Notes: generated by a model from the sequence alone, not told the origin. Positions 19,059 to 28,484 are shown, counted from the first letter of the stretch. The stretch: 64,000 nt of DNA from Rhodococcus sp. WMMA185 (GCF_001767395.1 NZ_CP017014.1:3232501-3296500); one strand, 5' to 3'. Translations and numbers: made by a program.

Positions 19059-20807
19059 CTACCGCCCCTCCCATGCCGACCACAACTGGGCGTACCGGCC
19101 ACCTGCTGCGACGAGCTGTGCGTGAGGCCCTTCCTCCACGATCCGACCGTGTTCGAGGACCACTACCCGATCTGCGGTGGCCGCCTGCGTCAATCGGTGG
19201 GCGACCACCAATGTCGTGCGACCTCGGGTCGCGGCGTCTGCCGATGCCTCCAACTCGCGCGCGCCTGCGCTGCCCGCCTCTGCGGTTGCCTCGTCCAGAA
19301 CAGCGACAGCTGGGTCCGCGAGAACCAGCCTGGCCAGGGCCAGCTGCTGAGCCTGCGCTGCGGTGAGTTCGTGTCCGCCTTCTCCGACCACGGCCTGAAT
19401 GCCGTCGTCTAGGGCATTCACCCAGCCACCCGCGCCCACGGTCTTCAGCGCCATCGCCGCATCCTCCTCGGAAGCATGGGGGGCCGCGAGCCGAAGGTCG
19501 TCGATCAAGGGTCCCGCGAACACGTGGACTTCCTGGCTGACAATGGCAACCCGGCGCCGGAGAGTCGCCTGCCCCAATTCCGACAGGGCGCTTCCGCCGA
19601 TTGTCACCGAACCGGAAGTCGGGGAGATCGACCCGGCCGCAATCGCCGCGACGGTGCTCTTGCCCGCTCCGGTCGAGCCGACCAGGGCGACTCGTTCACC
19701 AGGTCCCACCCGCAGATCGATGCCGTGCAGCACCTCGTGGCCGCCGTCGTAGGTGTGGCGAACCCCGGCGAGTTCGAGCGTCGAATCCCTGGGCTCGACG
19801 ACAGCGACCGCTCCCCCGCCAGATTCGTCTTCGAGTTTCACGACGCCGACGAGCCGCGCCAGGCTCGCACCCGCCGATTGCACCTCGTCGAACGTGTACA
19901 TCAGCATGCCGATCGGGTTGAACAGCCGATGGAAGAGCAGCGCTGCGGCGGTGGTCTGCCCGACGGTGACGATATCCGCTCTGACCAACGCGAAACCGGT
20001 GGCGAGAATGATGGCAAGCCCCACGAACTCGGCCCGGTTTCCTCGCCCGATCAACCTCGTGAACAGCGAGAACACGCCCACCGACAAGTCACGAGCCTTG
20101 CCTGACGCACCGTTGATCTGCTCGAGGTGGCTTTCTTCGAGGCCGTAGGCGCGCACGGTGCGGGCGCCCTGCATGCTGCTGATCAGGGCCTGTGAACGGT
20201 CCCCCATCGCGACACGTTCGGCGGCGTAGACCGGCGCAGATCGAGGCAGGTACCAGCGCATCGCCAGCGCATACATCGGGAGCGCCACCATGCCTGCGAG
20301 TCCGAGCCGCCAATCGATGCCGAGCATCGCGATCATGCTCAGCACGACCAACAGGACCGCCGCGACCAGACTGGGCACGACATCGGTTACGGCCTTACCG
20401 ATCACCGCGACGTCGTCGCCCGCCCGCGAGAGCAAGTCGCCCTTGCCGACGCGCTCGACGGTCTGGATCGGCAACCGCAGCGCGCGGTCGACAGTGCGTT
20501 CTCGCAGATCCGCCAGGATCGCCTCGCCCACACTGCGGATCAGATACGACGCGAACCCGGCACAGACGCCGCCGACAACCGCTGCCCCGGCGATTACTGC
20601 AACGACCCATCCGATCGTCGACGGTGGCGCGCCAGCCGCAACCCGGTCGACGAGCACACCGAATACGTAGACAGGCACCAATGCCATGCCCGCTGCCGTC
20701 GCTGCGACCAGCAGCGTGCATATGCTTCGAGTGCGCCGTCGGCCTAGTTCCGATGCCAGCCAGGCCCAGGTGTCGCGTGCGTTCGCAACGGGCAGCAGGT
20801 CACTCAT
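19059..20807 (-). CDS. ABC exporter-type half-transporter with degenerate signature motif
   Basis: 582 residues: an N-terminal six-helix membrane domain (roughly 20-310) fused to a C-terminal nucleotide-binding domain. Walker A is intact (GSTGAGKST), Walker B with catalytic glutamate is intact (VAVLDEAT) and the H-loop is intact (VVAHRL), but the LSGGQ signature reads LTAAQ. The start ATG overlaps the upstream partner's stop by 4 bp, so the two subunits are translationally coupled and most likely form a heterodimer. Position in the siderophore locus suggests export of the siderophore or import of its ferric form, as IrtAB does in mycobacteria; direction cannot be settled from sequence. The degeneracy complements that of the partner. 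Confidence 0.9.
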   Translation of the reverse strand: MSDLLPVANARDTWAWLASELGRRRTRSICTLLVAATAAGMALVPVYVFGVLVDRVAAGAPPSTIGWVVAVIAGAAVVGGVCAGFASYLIRSVGEAILADLRERTVDRALRLPIQTVERVGKGDLLSRAGDDVAVIGKAVTDVVPSLVAAVLLVVLSMIAMLGIDWRLGLAGMVALPMYALAMRWYLPRSAPVYAAERVAMGDRSQALISSMQGARTVRAYGLEESHLEQINGASGKARDLSVGVFSLFTRLIGRGNRAEFVGLAIILATGFALVRADIVTVGQTTAAALLFHRLFNPIGMLMYTFDEVQSAGASLARLVGVVKLEDESGGGAVAVVEPRDSTLELAGVRHTYDGGHEVLHGIDLRVGPGERVALVGSTGAGKSTVAAIAAGSISPTSGSVTIGGSALSELGQATLRRRVAIVSQEVHVFAGPLIDDLRLAAPHASEEDAAMALKTVGAGGWVNALDDGIQAVVGEGGHELTAAQAQQLALARLVLADPAVAVLDEATAEAGSAGARELEASADAATRGRTTLVVAHRLTQAATADRVVVLEHGRIVEEGPHAQLVAAGGRYAQLWSAWEGR

Positions 20808-22507
20808 CGCAGGACCACCCGCCGGTAGGTGGGGTCCTCGGCCACCAATTCGGTATGTGCTCCCTCACTGACGACCGTTCCCTCGTCGAGCACGACCACC
20901 CGATCGGTCACAGACAGCAGGGCAGGACTACTCGTGATGAGAATCGTGGTCTGCTCGGCCGTGATGTCCCGATGACGCAGATCGGCGATACCGCGTGCGA
21001 TCGAATGCTCGGTGACCGCGTCCACGGCCGTCGTCGGATCGTGCAGCACCATCACCGGGGCCCGCGACACCAGTGCGCGAGCGAGGGCCACCCGCTGTCT
21101 CTGCCCGCCGGACAGTGAGGTCCCCCGATCGGCCACCTCGCCTTCGATGCCTGCCGGGTGGGCGTCGATCACATCGATTGCCGCGGAGGCGGTGAGCGCT
21201 GCCCTCACCTCCGTAGACGTGGAGTCGGACCTACCCGCGGTCACGTTCGACGCGAGAGTGCCGGAGAACAGATCACCGTGGTGCGGTTCGACGAGTACCG
21301 CCCGCCGTGCATGCGCTAGATCGACATCCGACAGGCGCACTCCGCCCACCGTCAACTCGCCTTCGTAGTGATCGGGCGGAATCTGACCCGACAACAACGC
21401 AGCCAACGCCTCTGCATCCTGGGGCCGATAGGCCACGACGCCCAGCAATTCTCCGGGCGCGACCCGGAGATCCACGGCGCGCAGCGACCTGTACGACACC
21501 CCGGTCAGGCTCAGCTCAAAGCCGTCGGGCATGTGGCCGGCCGCGGCGGGGAGCATCGGCCGTGCGTCCAGGACGAGCGCGAGACGATCCGCCGACGCAC
21601 GTGCGAGCGCCAGAAGTCCGGGCAGGCCTGCCAGCTCACCGAGCGGTTCGATGAAGAACTGGGACAGGCCTACAACGGTGATCAATTCGCCGATGGTGAT
21701 ACGGCCTTGAAGTGCGAACCAGCCCGCAACCCCAGCCACACCGACAGCGAGCAGGGCGCTGACGGTCATGGACACCCCAACGAAGATCGCGGAGCTCTTG
21801 GCCGTGTGGACAGTGGCGCCGAGGGCCTCACGACTGGCTTTCCGGTATCGCGAAGAGGCCGAGCTCTCTGCACCGATCCCCCGTAGCGGACGCAAGCCGC
21901 TCACCAGATCTGTCGCCATGGCGGATGCCCTTGCGACGGAGGCCTGCTGGTCAGTGGCTCGGCGGGTGATGAGTGGCGCCGCGAGTTGGAGAAGCCCGAG
22001 TATGAGAGGGGTGCCCAGCAGAACGACGAGTCCGAGCTGAACGTCGATCACAAGCAGGGCGACCGCCGAACCGATTGCCGCAGTCAGGGCTGCGGCCGCA
22101 CGCGGTGCGATATCGACTATCCAGGCGGTGCGGTCGGCGTCGGAGGTGGATACGGAGAGCAACTCGCCTGCGCGGAGATCGGTGCGCACACCGCGAGGGT
22201 CGAGGATCCGGCGAGCTACCTCCATCCGCAACTGGTGCGCCTCGTTCTGCATTGCCACCACGACGAAGCGCGCACCGTAGCGCCACGAAATGGTCAGAAC
22301 AACGAACAGCAGCGCCAGCGCGCACAGCCACACCGAGAGTGCGACGACGTCACCGGTTGCGACAGCTCGGTCGACGATGACGCCGATCAAAATCGGGACC
22401 AACGTTTCTGCCACCTGATGAACGCAGAGCAGAACGGTGCCGATCCCGAGCCGGGCACGGCTGCGCACCAGGGTGCGATACAGAATTGCGGTGCCACCAG
22501 TCTTCAC
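20804..22507 (-). CDS. ABC exporter-type half-transporter with degenerate Walker A, Walker B and H-loop
   Basis: 567 residues from a GTG at 22507 (VKTGGTAILYR), chosen because GGAG lies 8 bases upstream; a longer reading to 22711 would run across the divergent promoter and the start of the small gene at 22677. A membrane domain (about 20-310) is followed by a nucleotide-binding domain. The Walker A position reads VVAYRPQDAEAL with no GKS/T, the Walker B glutamate is replaced (VLHDPTTAVD) and the H-loop histidine is absent (LITSSPALL), yet LSGGQRQRVALARAL is canonical. It should therefore complete the active ATP site of its partner while its own site cannot bind or hydrolyse ATP normally. First gene of the two-gene minus-strand unit. 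Confidence 0.88.
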   Translation of the reverse strand: MKTGGTAILYRTLVRSRARLGIGTVLLCVHQVAETLVPILIGVIVDRAVATGDVVALSVWLCALALLFVVLTISWRYGARFVVVAMQNEAHQLRMEVARRILDPRGVRTDLRAGELLSVSTSDADRTAWIVDIAPRAAAALTAAIGSAVALLVIDVQLGLVVLLGTPLILGLLQLAAPLITRRATDQQASVARASAMATDLVSGLRPLRGIGAESSASSRYRKASREALGATVHTAKSSAIFVGVSMTVSALLAVGVAGVAGWFALQGRITIGELITVVGLSQFFIEPLGELAGLPGLLALARASADRLALVLDARPMLPAAAGHMPDGFELSLTGVSYRSLRAVDLRVAPGELLGVVAYRPQDAEALAALLSGQIPPDHYEGELTVGGVRLSDVDLAHARRAVLVEPHHGDLFSGTLASNVTAGRSDSTSTEVRAALTASAAIDVIDAHPAGIEGEVADRGTSLSGGQRQRVALARALVSRAPVMVLHDPTTAVDAVTEHSIARGIADLRHRDITAEQTTILITSSPALLSVTDRVVVLDEGTVVSEGAHTELVAEDPTYRRVVLR

Positions 22508-22676
22508 GCGTGTAACTCCAAACGCCGGCGTCTCACGCCCACCAATAAAGTAAGTGGACCCTAACTGATGAACCCTAATCGATGCGCAACTGGCGTCGAC
22601 GTGCCCGGTTCTCATAGAGTCGCCGATACGCACTTCTGCGCACGCCGGAAGATGCAAGCCCGAGAGGAATTTAGTG

Positions 22677-22847
22677 ATGGTTGCGAAGACGACCGCCGTA
22701 GACGACACCATGGACGAGGAACTCGAACCTCTGGCCGACGAGACTGCCCATCAGGCACAGCGCGTTGTTGCTGCCTACGCTGACAATGCCGACGAGTGCA
22801 GGATGCTGCTCGCCATGCTCGGAATCGGACCCAACAAGCTCGACTGA
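22677..22847 (+). CDS. Small conserved actinobacterial protein next to otsA (Rv3489-like)
   Basis: A 56-residue reading that begins MVAKTTAVDDTMDEELEPLA and ends MLLAMLGIGPNKLD. It is acidic in its first half, with a short predicted helical segment (HQAQRVVAAYADNADECRML) in the second, one Cys and no membrane segment. It lies 48 bp upstream of otsA on the same strand. In M. tuberculosis, as I recall it, a small uncharacterised protein (Rv3489) occupies the same position before otsA (Rv3490), which supports this as a real gene. No function is known to me. A GAGAGGAA ribosome binding site precedes the ATG. Confidence 0.7.
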   Translation: MVAKTTAVDDTMDEELEPLADETAHQAQRVVAAYADNADECRMLLAMLGIGPNKLD

Positions 22848-22895
22848 AAAAGGGCTCGACTGAGAAGTCATCCACTTCGACTGCGAAGGAAGCCA

Positions 22896-24443
22896 GTGGC
22901 TGCAAGCTCGGAATCGTCAGAACCGTCCTCGAGCTCGAGAGTTGATCCTGTCTCCGAGCAAGCTAGCTTCGTCGTGGTCGCGAACCGACTACCGGTCGAC
23001 CTCGAACGCCTCCCGGACGGCACGACACGTTGGAAACGCAGTCCGGGTGGCCTCGTCACGGCGCTCGAGCCGATCCTGCGCCGCAACCAGGGCGCGTGGG
23101 TCGGCTGGGCGGGCGTCGCGGACGCCGAACTCGACCCCGTCGTCGAGGATGAACTCGAGCTCTACCCGGTCCCATTGAGCTCCCAGGAGATCGCCGAATA
23201 CTACGAGGGCTTCTCCAACGCCACCCTGTGGCCGCTCTACCACGACGTCATCGTCAAGCCCGAATACAACCGGGACTGGTGGAACACCTACGTCGAGGTC
23301 AACCGCCGTTTCGCGGAGGCCACATCGAAGGCTGCGGCCCACGGTGCCACCGTCTGGGTGCAGGACTACCAACTGCAGCTCGTGCCCAAGATGCTGCGCA
23401 TGCTGCGCCCCGACCTGACCATCGGGTTCTTTCTGCACATTCCGTTCCCACCGGTGGAACTGTTCATGCAGATGCCGTGGCGCACCGAAATCGTCGAGGG
23501 TCTCCTCGGTGCCGACCTGATCGGCTTCCATCTGCCGGGCGGCGCCCAGAACTTCCTGTTCCTGGCACGGCGACTCGCGGGGCAGCAGACATCCCGCGGA
23601 AACGTGGGGGTCCGGTCCAAGCTGGGCGTCGTGCAGGTGGGTTTCCGCACGGTGCGTGTCGGCGCGTTTCCGATCTCCATCGACTCGGGAAAGCTGGACG
23701 AACAGTCCAGGTCGAAAGCCATCCGCGACCGCGCCCGAGCAATCCGCAAGGAACTGGGCAACCCCAAATACATCATGCTCGGCGTCGATCGCCTCGATTA
23801 CACGAAGGGGATCGATGTCCGGCTGTCGGCTCTGAAGGAACTACTCGACGAGCACCGAATCGACCCAACCGAGACGGTCATGGTTCAACTCGCCACGCCG
23901 AGCCGGGAACGGGTCGAGAGCTACGTGCAGATGCGCGACGGGATCGAGCGCATGGTCTCGCGGATCAACGGCGAATACGGCGAGGTCGGCAAGCCCGTGG
24001 TGCACTACCTACACCGGCCCATCCCCCGCGACGATTTGATCGCCTTCTTCGTCGCCGCCGACGTCATGCTCGTGACACCGCTGCGCGACGGCATGAACCT
24101 CGTCGCCAAGGAGTACGTGGCCTGTCGCAGCGATCTCGGTGGAGCCCTACTGCTCAGCGAGTTCACCGGTGCGGCAGCCGAACTGCGGCAGGCGTTCTTG
24201 TGTAACCCCCACGACCTCGACAGCGTGAAGGACGCAATGGAGCAGGCCCTGTTCCAGCCGCGCGAGGATGGCCGCCGCCACATGCGTGCCCTACGCAGAC
24301 AGGTACTGACTCACGATGTCGACCGGTGGGCCAAGTCGTTCCTCAATGCCCTCGCTCACGACGGCGCGGCGGGTCCCGCATTGATCGAGCCGGCAGAGGC
24401 CGGCGAATCGAACTACTCGGGGCAGTCCACCGGAGAGAACTGA
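22896..24443 (+). CDS. otsA: Trehalose-6-phosphate synthase
   Basis: 515 residues, glycosyltransferase family 20. It joins UDP- or ADP/GDP-glucose to glucose-6-phosphate to make trehalose-6-phosphate, the first step of the OtsAB route; trehalose supplies the cell's osmolyte and the carrier of mycolates. Visible signatures are VVVANRLPV near residue 26, [22 protein letters not shown], the HIPFPP loop, the donor-site RLDYTKGID and [14 protein letters not shown]. The length is normal for actinobacterial OtsA, with short low-complexity tails at both ends ([22 protein letters not shown]). The start is GTG at 22896. It follows the small gene at 22677 by 48 bp and converges with the mce4 operon, the same neighbourhood as in mycobacteria. 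Confidence 0.97.
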   Translation: MAASSESSEPSSSSRVDPVSEQASFVVVANRLPVDLERLPDGTTRWKRSPGGLVTALEPILRRNQGAWVGWAGVADAELDPVVEDELELYPVPLSSQEIAEYYEGFSNATLWPLYHDVIVKPEYNRDWWNTYVEVNRRFAEATSKAAAHGATVWVQDYQLQLVPKMLRMLRPDLTIGFFLHIPFPPVELFMQMPWRTEIVEGLLGADLIGFHLPGGAQNFLFLARRLAGQQTSRGNVGVRSKLGVVQVGFRTVRVGAFPISIDSGKLDEQSRSKAIRDRARAIRKELGNPKYIMLGVDRLDYTKGIDVRLSALKELLDEHRIDPTETVMVQLATPSRERVESYVQMRDGIERMVSRINGEYGEVGKPVVHYLHRPIPRDDLIAFFVAADVMLVTPLRDGMNLVAKEYVACRSDLGGALLLSEFTGAAAELRQAFLCNPHDLDSVKDAMEQALFQPREDGRRHMRALRRQVLTHDVDRWAKSFLNALAHDGAAGPALIEPAEAGESNYSGQSTGEN

Positions 24444-24449
24444 CTCGGC

Positions 24450-24470
24450 GGCTCAGCCGGCTCCTGAGCC
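24450..24470. terminator. Short hairpin between otsA and the mce4 operon
   Basis: GGCTCA and TGAGCC form a 6-bp stem around a 9-base loop, immediately after the otsA stop and before the convergent last gene of the mce4 operon. No T-tract follows, so it is at most a weak terminator. Confidence 0.4.
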
Positions 24471-24479
24471 CCGACGCCG

Positions 24480-25028
24480 CTACACCGGAGTGAGCCGATC
24501 GACGAGCCAACGATCATCGATCTTCTGCAACGAGACTCGCACCCGGCTACCCGAGGTTCTGGCCTCGGGGGCCTCGGCACTCGTGGTGATCTGGTTGAGA
24601 TACAGGAGGACTACGGCCTCGGTCGGCGTGGTCGACACCGGAGCAGCGGCCTGAACGCTTACCTGCACGGTGAGCTGCTTCTCCTTGGCTCCGGGGCCGA
24701 TAGTGTCTCGCACCAGCGTGGTGTACTCGTCACGGAACCCGCCCGTGAGACCGTCCGCAGCAGAGGCCAATTGGTCGTCGACGTCGGTGAAGTCGTATGC
24801 CAGCATCGCCACGGCCTGATCCTTTGCGGCCTCGACGGCCTCGGTGCGTGCCTGCTGCGCCAAATCGTCCTGCCAACGGTCGTACGAGAGGAAACCCACC
24901 ACCGCAGCGAGTGCGACGACCACGACCGCCGCCACGATCTTCAGCACCATCGGATTGTTCCCGGCCAGCTTCGTCCCGCTTTCGACGGTCGCGGGTTCCG
25001 TCGGGCTCCCAGCATTGTTCTCGGTCAT
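24480..25028 (-). CDS. Mce-associated membrane protein (Mam4B/Rv3492c-like)
   Basis: 182 residues with a short cytoplasmic tail, one transmembrane segment (about residues 28-48, IVAAVVVVALAAVVGFLSY) and an extracytoplasmic alpha+beta domain of the Mce-associated (VirB8/NTF2-like) type. Such proteins follow the mceF gene in mycobacterial and rhodococcal mce operons and are thought to stabilise the Mce importer. It is the last gene of the mce4 unit and its start overlaps the preceding stop by 4 bp. The family call rests on topology, position and resemblance to its neighbour; no catalytic motif is expected or seen. Confidence 0.82.
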   Translation of the reverse strand: MTENNAGSPTEPATVESGTKLAGNNPMVLKIVAAVVVVALAAVVGFLSYDRWQDDLAQQARTEAVEAAKDQAVAMLAYDFTDVDDQLASAADGLTGGFRDEYTTLVRDTIGPGAKEKQLTVQVSVQAAAPVSTTPTEAVVLLYLNQITTSAEAPEARTSGSRVRVSLQKIDDRWLVDRLTPV

Positions 25029-25843
25029 GGGACGAACTCCACCTTCGATGCCGTCAATTTGCCATCGACTTCGCTAACGGTCACGCGCATTCGGAAGTCG
25101 CGCGGTGAGGGTGCCGGTTGGTCCGCACTGGTCACCATTGTTCGGGCGGCCACGAGTACCTTTGCCGAGATGTTGGTCTCCGACTCGATGCCCGCCTCGA
25201 CGATCTCGCCTGTTGTGGTCACCTCCGCGGCCTTCACGACATCCACAAACGGTCCCTCACGCCCCCTGAACTCGTCGAGGAACTCGCCGGATGCACCGGC
25301 AACAATCCGGTCGACGTCCTCCTTCGCGGTCTCGGGGTGAATGGTGGTGAGGTTCAAAACGGTTTGCCGGGCAGTATCGACGAACGCCTGGCGGCGGTTG
25401 TCCCGCTCCTGTGCGGAACGGTGGTCGAACAGCAGAACCACCGTCGCCGCGAGAAGCGCGACAATCAACAATCCGGTCAATCCCCACCCGAGGGAGAACC
25501 TCGGCCGACTGCGGGGCCTCGGTTCCGCGGCAGGCGATGCGCTGCCGGTCGACGGCGCCATCGGTGCCGCAACCGACACCGACGAGGGTCCACTCGTCGC
25601 AATACGCTCCGTCGCGGACTCGGCAGGAGCGGATTCTGGGATCGGCCCAGCCGATTTCGTCAGCACGACCGGATCCGGAGCCTCGGCCTTCCCCTCCGGC
25701 GGGCCCGCGTGGCGGACAGCCCTTCGCCGGTTTCGACCCGCCTGTGCGGGCGCCCGTACGGTCGTCGATCCGTCCACGGACTCTGCCGGGTGCCCGTTCG
25801 TAGTGGAGCTCAAAGCTGCTGGTCTGTCATCATCGTCTGCCAC
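25025..25843 (-). CDS. Mce-associated membrane protein (Mam4A/Rv3493c-like)
   Basis: 272 residues. A long, charged, proline/alanine-rich N-terminal region (about 1-120) precedes one transmembrane segment (LTGLLIVALLAATVVLLF) and a C-terminal extracytoplasmic domain that resembles the next gene's product. It is the penultimate gene of the mce4 operon. Its start lies inside the 3' end of mce4F (34-bp overlap), and a start slightly further downstream would also be possible because the first residues are not conserved in type. The likely role is an accessory part of the Mce4 steroid importer. The homologous Mam proteins lack an assigned biochemical activity. Confidence 0.82.
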   Translation of the reverse strand: MADDDDRPAALSSTTNGHPAESVDGSTTVRAPAQAGRNRRRAVRHAGPPEGKAEAPDPVVLTKSAGPIPESAPAESATERIATSGPSSVSVAAPMAPSTGSASPAAEPRPRSRPRFSLGWGLTGLLIVALLAATVVLLFDHRSAQERDNRRQAFVDTARQTVLNLTTIHPETAKEDVDRIVAGASGEFLDEFRGREGPFVDVVKAAEVTTTGEIVEAGIESETNISAKVLVAARTMVTSADQPAPSPRDFRMRVTVSEVDGKLTASKVEFVP

Positions 25844-27228
25844 GTGGAGTCCTTCCCTTGCCCCGCCAGATCCGTTTGGGTGTATGTCATTCCATCCGAA
25901 CCGATGAAGCTACCGGTAGCCGGATCGTAGGGAACGGACGCGACCGGTGCACTATCGGCGCCTTCGTATGAACTCGGAACCGCAATGTATGACGGTACAT
26001 CCGGGGGCATGACCGGCCCGTAGGGTGGGTTGTTGCCCACCGGCTCCCAGCCGCCGTCACGGCATGCCTCAACGGTCGGCGCGCGGCGGCCAGGGAACTC
26101 CATGCACGGCAGGTTTCGTGCACCGCGCACGACGGACGGGTCGTCCGGGGCGGTCTTACAGTACAGGTTGTTCGGTGTGTCGATCAGATCTGTCTGGTCG
26201 CCGCTGCGCCTCTGGTCCGCGGGCAGGAATCCCGTAGTACAGGCTGGGGGATCCGTCAGTTGCAGCGCAAAGTCGACGATCGCGCCGTCCTCGACTGGTC
26301 CGCCCGTCGCCGATGTCACGAGCGCCGCGGTCAGCGGCGGGTAGATGACCAGGACCTGTTCGATGCTCTTGTTGTAGATGACCCCGACCTCGGCGACACT
26401 CACCAGATTCCGGAGCAGGATCGGCAGGGTTGGCTGCAAATCCTGAAACAGCTGAGTGGTTTCCTGCGTTGCGCCCGGAGCCTTCTCGAGTACCGACCGC
26501 AGATTCGGATCACTTGCTCGTAGCTGATCGGTGAAGATCGACAAGTCTCTTGTCCAAGAACGGATCGCGTCGCTGCTGACGATCTGCGTGTCGAGCAGAG
26601 GACCAGCCCGGTCGATCAGGTCTCGGGTTGCCTCACTGTTCGCGTCCGCCTCCTCGACGAAGAGCCGCGCCGAGTCGATGAGCCGCTGCAACTCTGGGCC
26701 CGACCCATTGAATGCCATAAACGCTTCGTCGATCACCGTTTGGAGGCGAGTGTCCGAAATGCTCGCAAGCAGAACGTCTGCCTGGTCGAGCATCTCGCCG
26801 ACATCCTGCGGGATGCTTGTGCGGCCTAGGGGGATCACGTCTCCGGCCGCGAGATACGGTCCGTCGGCGTCGGCACCGTCGACCCGCGGAATCAGATCGA
26901 CATACTGCTCCCCGATCGCCGACACGCTCTTGACGGCGGCGTCGGCATCGGCCGGAATCTTGTAGTTGCTGTCGAGTGACAACTTCGCGTCGACACCGGC
27001 AGCGGTGAGTGTGACCTCCTCGACCACGCCGATATTGGTGCCGCGATACGCGACGTTGGCGTGCGGGTACAACCCTCCCGTGGCCGGCAGCTCTACCGTC
27101 ACCTCGTAGCGGCCGATGCCGAGCAGCATCGGCACCCTCACATACTGGATGGACATCACCGTCAGGCCGATGACGGTGAGAATCGAGAAGAGGATCAACT
27201 GAATTCGGACGAACCGCGTCATTCTCAT
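25810..27228 (-). CDS. mce4F: Mce4F, substrate-binding subunit of the steroid importer
   Basis: 472 residues: an N-terminal membrane anchor (about 8-29, IQLILFSILTVIGLTVMSI), an MlaD/Mce beta-barrel domain (about 35-120, with the YRGTNIGVVEEV element), a long helical region to about 320, and a Pro/Gly-rich C-terminal tail. Mce proteins A-F form a hexameric conduit across the periplasm for lipids; the Mce4 system imports cholesterol and related sterols in mycobacteria and Rhodococcus jostii. The ATG overlaps the mce4E stop by 4 bp. Letters follow operon order, which matches the usual A-F order. Confidence 0.92.
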   Translation of the reverse strand: MRMTRFVRIQLILFSILTVIGLTVMSIQYVRVPMLLGIGRYEVTVELPATGGLYPHANVAYRGTNIGVVEEVTLTAAGVDAKLSLDSNYKIPADADAAVKSVSAIGEQYVDLIPRVDGADADGPYLAAGDVIPLGRTSIPQDVGEMLDQADVLLASISDTRLQTVIDEAFMAFNGSGPELQRLIDSARLFVEEADANSEATRDLIDRAGPLLDTQIVSSDAIRSWTRDLSIFTDQLRASDPNLRSVLEKAPGATQETTQLFQDLQPTLPILLRNLVSVAEVGVIYNKSIEQVLVIYPPLTAALVTSATGGPVEDGAIVDFALQLTDPPACTTGFLPADQRRSGDQTDLIDTPNNLYCKTAPDDPSVVRGARNLPCMEFPGRRAPTVEACRDGGWEPVGNNPPYGPVMPPDVPSYIAVPSSYEGADSAPVASVPYDPATGSFIGSDGMTYTQTDLAGQGKDSTWQTMMTDQQL

Positions 27229-28484
27229 GGTGCCGGCACCCCTCCGAGTTGCGGCGGAAGTCCAGGTATCTGCAGTCCGGGTATCTGCAGCCCCGGTATC
27301 TGCGGAAGCCCTGGTATCTGGGGAAGCCCGGGGATCGGCGGCAACGCGGGTGCCGGATCGGCCGGCGGCAGCAACGGCGCCCGCAACGGATCGCTCGACT
27401 CCCCGGCCACTCCGGCAAGCGCGCCCACCGCACCCTCGACACCACCGAGCGATCCCTGAAGAGCCGTCCCCGTGAGGAAGTTCTTGTCGATGCGCTCGTT
27501 GGTCATGTCGATCGTCATCATGAGGTTCGCATAGTCCCCCTTGATCACTCTGTCGATCGTCGTCATCGGGAACGGATACGTCAGCAGCAGGGTCAGCACC
27601 CCGGTGAGCGCGCTTCCGGAGTTCGCCAGTTCCCGCAGAACCGGTGTGAGATTGCGCAGATTCTCGGTCAGATTCTCACCACTGCTCTCCACCAGCCGAC
27701 TCGCGATGTCGCTGAGCTTGCCGACCTCGACCAGTGCGGTCGTCAGATTCTGGCGTTGCTCCACGAGCACTGCCAGTGCGGGTGGGATGCCGTCCAGTGC
27801 CGCGTCGAGGGTGGCCTTCTGAGCGTTGACGGTCTCCGACAACCGGTCGAGACCCTCCATCGCACCGATGATGTCGCCCTTCTGCTGGTCGAGGCTGGTG
27901 ACGAGTTGGTCGAGTTTGGGAAGTAGATCCCGGATCGACTCTTCGCGCCCGTCCAGTGCGGCGTTGAGTTCCTGGGTGATGTCGCGGATCTGTGCGATCC
28001 CGCCACCGTTGAGCACCACCGACAACGACGACAGCGTCTGTTCCGTGGTCGGGTAGGCGCCCGCCCGCTCGATCGGGATGACGTCGCCGTCCTCCAACCT
28101 TCCTTCGGGCTCGGTGTCGACGGGCGGAGCCAGTTCGAGATGCTGAGAGCCCAGGAGGCTGGTCTGGCCGATCTTGGCGGTCGCGTTCGCCGGCAACTGG
28201 ACGTCACCGTTGATCGAGACGGACACGAGCGCATGCCAGTCCTGAACCTCGATTCCGGTCACGGTGCCCACCGTCACGTCGTTCACGCGTACCGGCGAGT
28301 TTTGGGACAGCGTAGTCACATTGGGCATCTGGATCTCGACCGTGTAGGCGTCGTCGCCTCTACCCTCCGTCCCTGGCAACGGAAGAGAGTTCAGCCCTCC
28401 CCACTCGCATGCGCTCAGCGTCAGGGACACCACGACCACCGCTGCCGCGATACCGGTGCGGCGAGCGCCCGAATGTCTTGTCAT
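27225..28484 (-). CDS. mce4E: Mce4E lipoprotein subunit of the steroid importer
   Basis: 419 residues from the ATG at 28484. The signal peptide ends in a lipobox LSAC with Cys26, the hallmark of MceE (LprN-type) lipoproteins. An Mce domain (about 45-125) and a helical region follow, and the C-terminus carries an unusual IPGL-rich repeat. An upstream in-frame extension to 28769 is rejected because the lipoprotein signal begins exactly at 28484 and the ATG overlaps the mce4D stop in an ATGA. It works as part of the Mce4 hexamer, anchored to the outer face of the membrane. Confidence 0.93.
   Translation of the reverse strand: MTRHSGARRTGIAAAVVVVSLTLSACEWGGLNSLPLPGTEGRGDDAYTVEIQMPNVTTLSQNSPVRVNDVTVGTVTGIEVQDWHALVSVSINGDVQLPANATAKIGQTSLLGSQHLELAPPVDTEPEGRLEDGDVIPIERAGAYPTTEQTLSSLSVVLNGGGIAQIRDITQELNAALDGREESIRDLLPKLDQLVTSLDQQKGDIIGAMEGLDRLSETVNAQKATLDAALDGIPPALAVLVEQRQNLTTALVEVGKLSDIASRLVESSGENLTENLRNLTPVLRELANSGSALTGVLTLLLTYPFPMTTIDRVIKGDYANLMMTIDMTNERIDKNFLTGTALQGSLGGVEGAVGALAGVAGESSDPLRAPLLPPADPAPALPPIPGLPQIPGLPQIPGLQIPGLQIPGLPPQLGGVPAP
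27255..27345 (-). repeat. IPGL(PQ)-type tandem repeat at the Mce4E C-terminus
   Basis: The end of mce4E encodes successive IPGLPQ/IPGLQ units (five to six copies), and the DNA shows 15-18-base near-repeats built on 'ggtatctgcag/ggaagccc'. The result is a proline/leucine-rich, probably extended tail. The copy number could vary between strains. Confidence 0.8.

Noticed and set aside
22550-22580. Possible IdeR box before the ABC genes
   Set aside because: Only a degenerate direct repeat (CCCTAAC, CCCTAATC) is present, with about 10 of 19 matches at best; not called.
22508-22711. A 68-residue N-terminal extension of the second ABC subunit
   Set aside because: It would cross the divergent promoter and overlap the start of the small otsA-linked gene; the GTG at 22507 has a good ribosome binding site and leads directly into the membrane domain.
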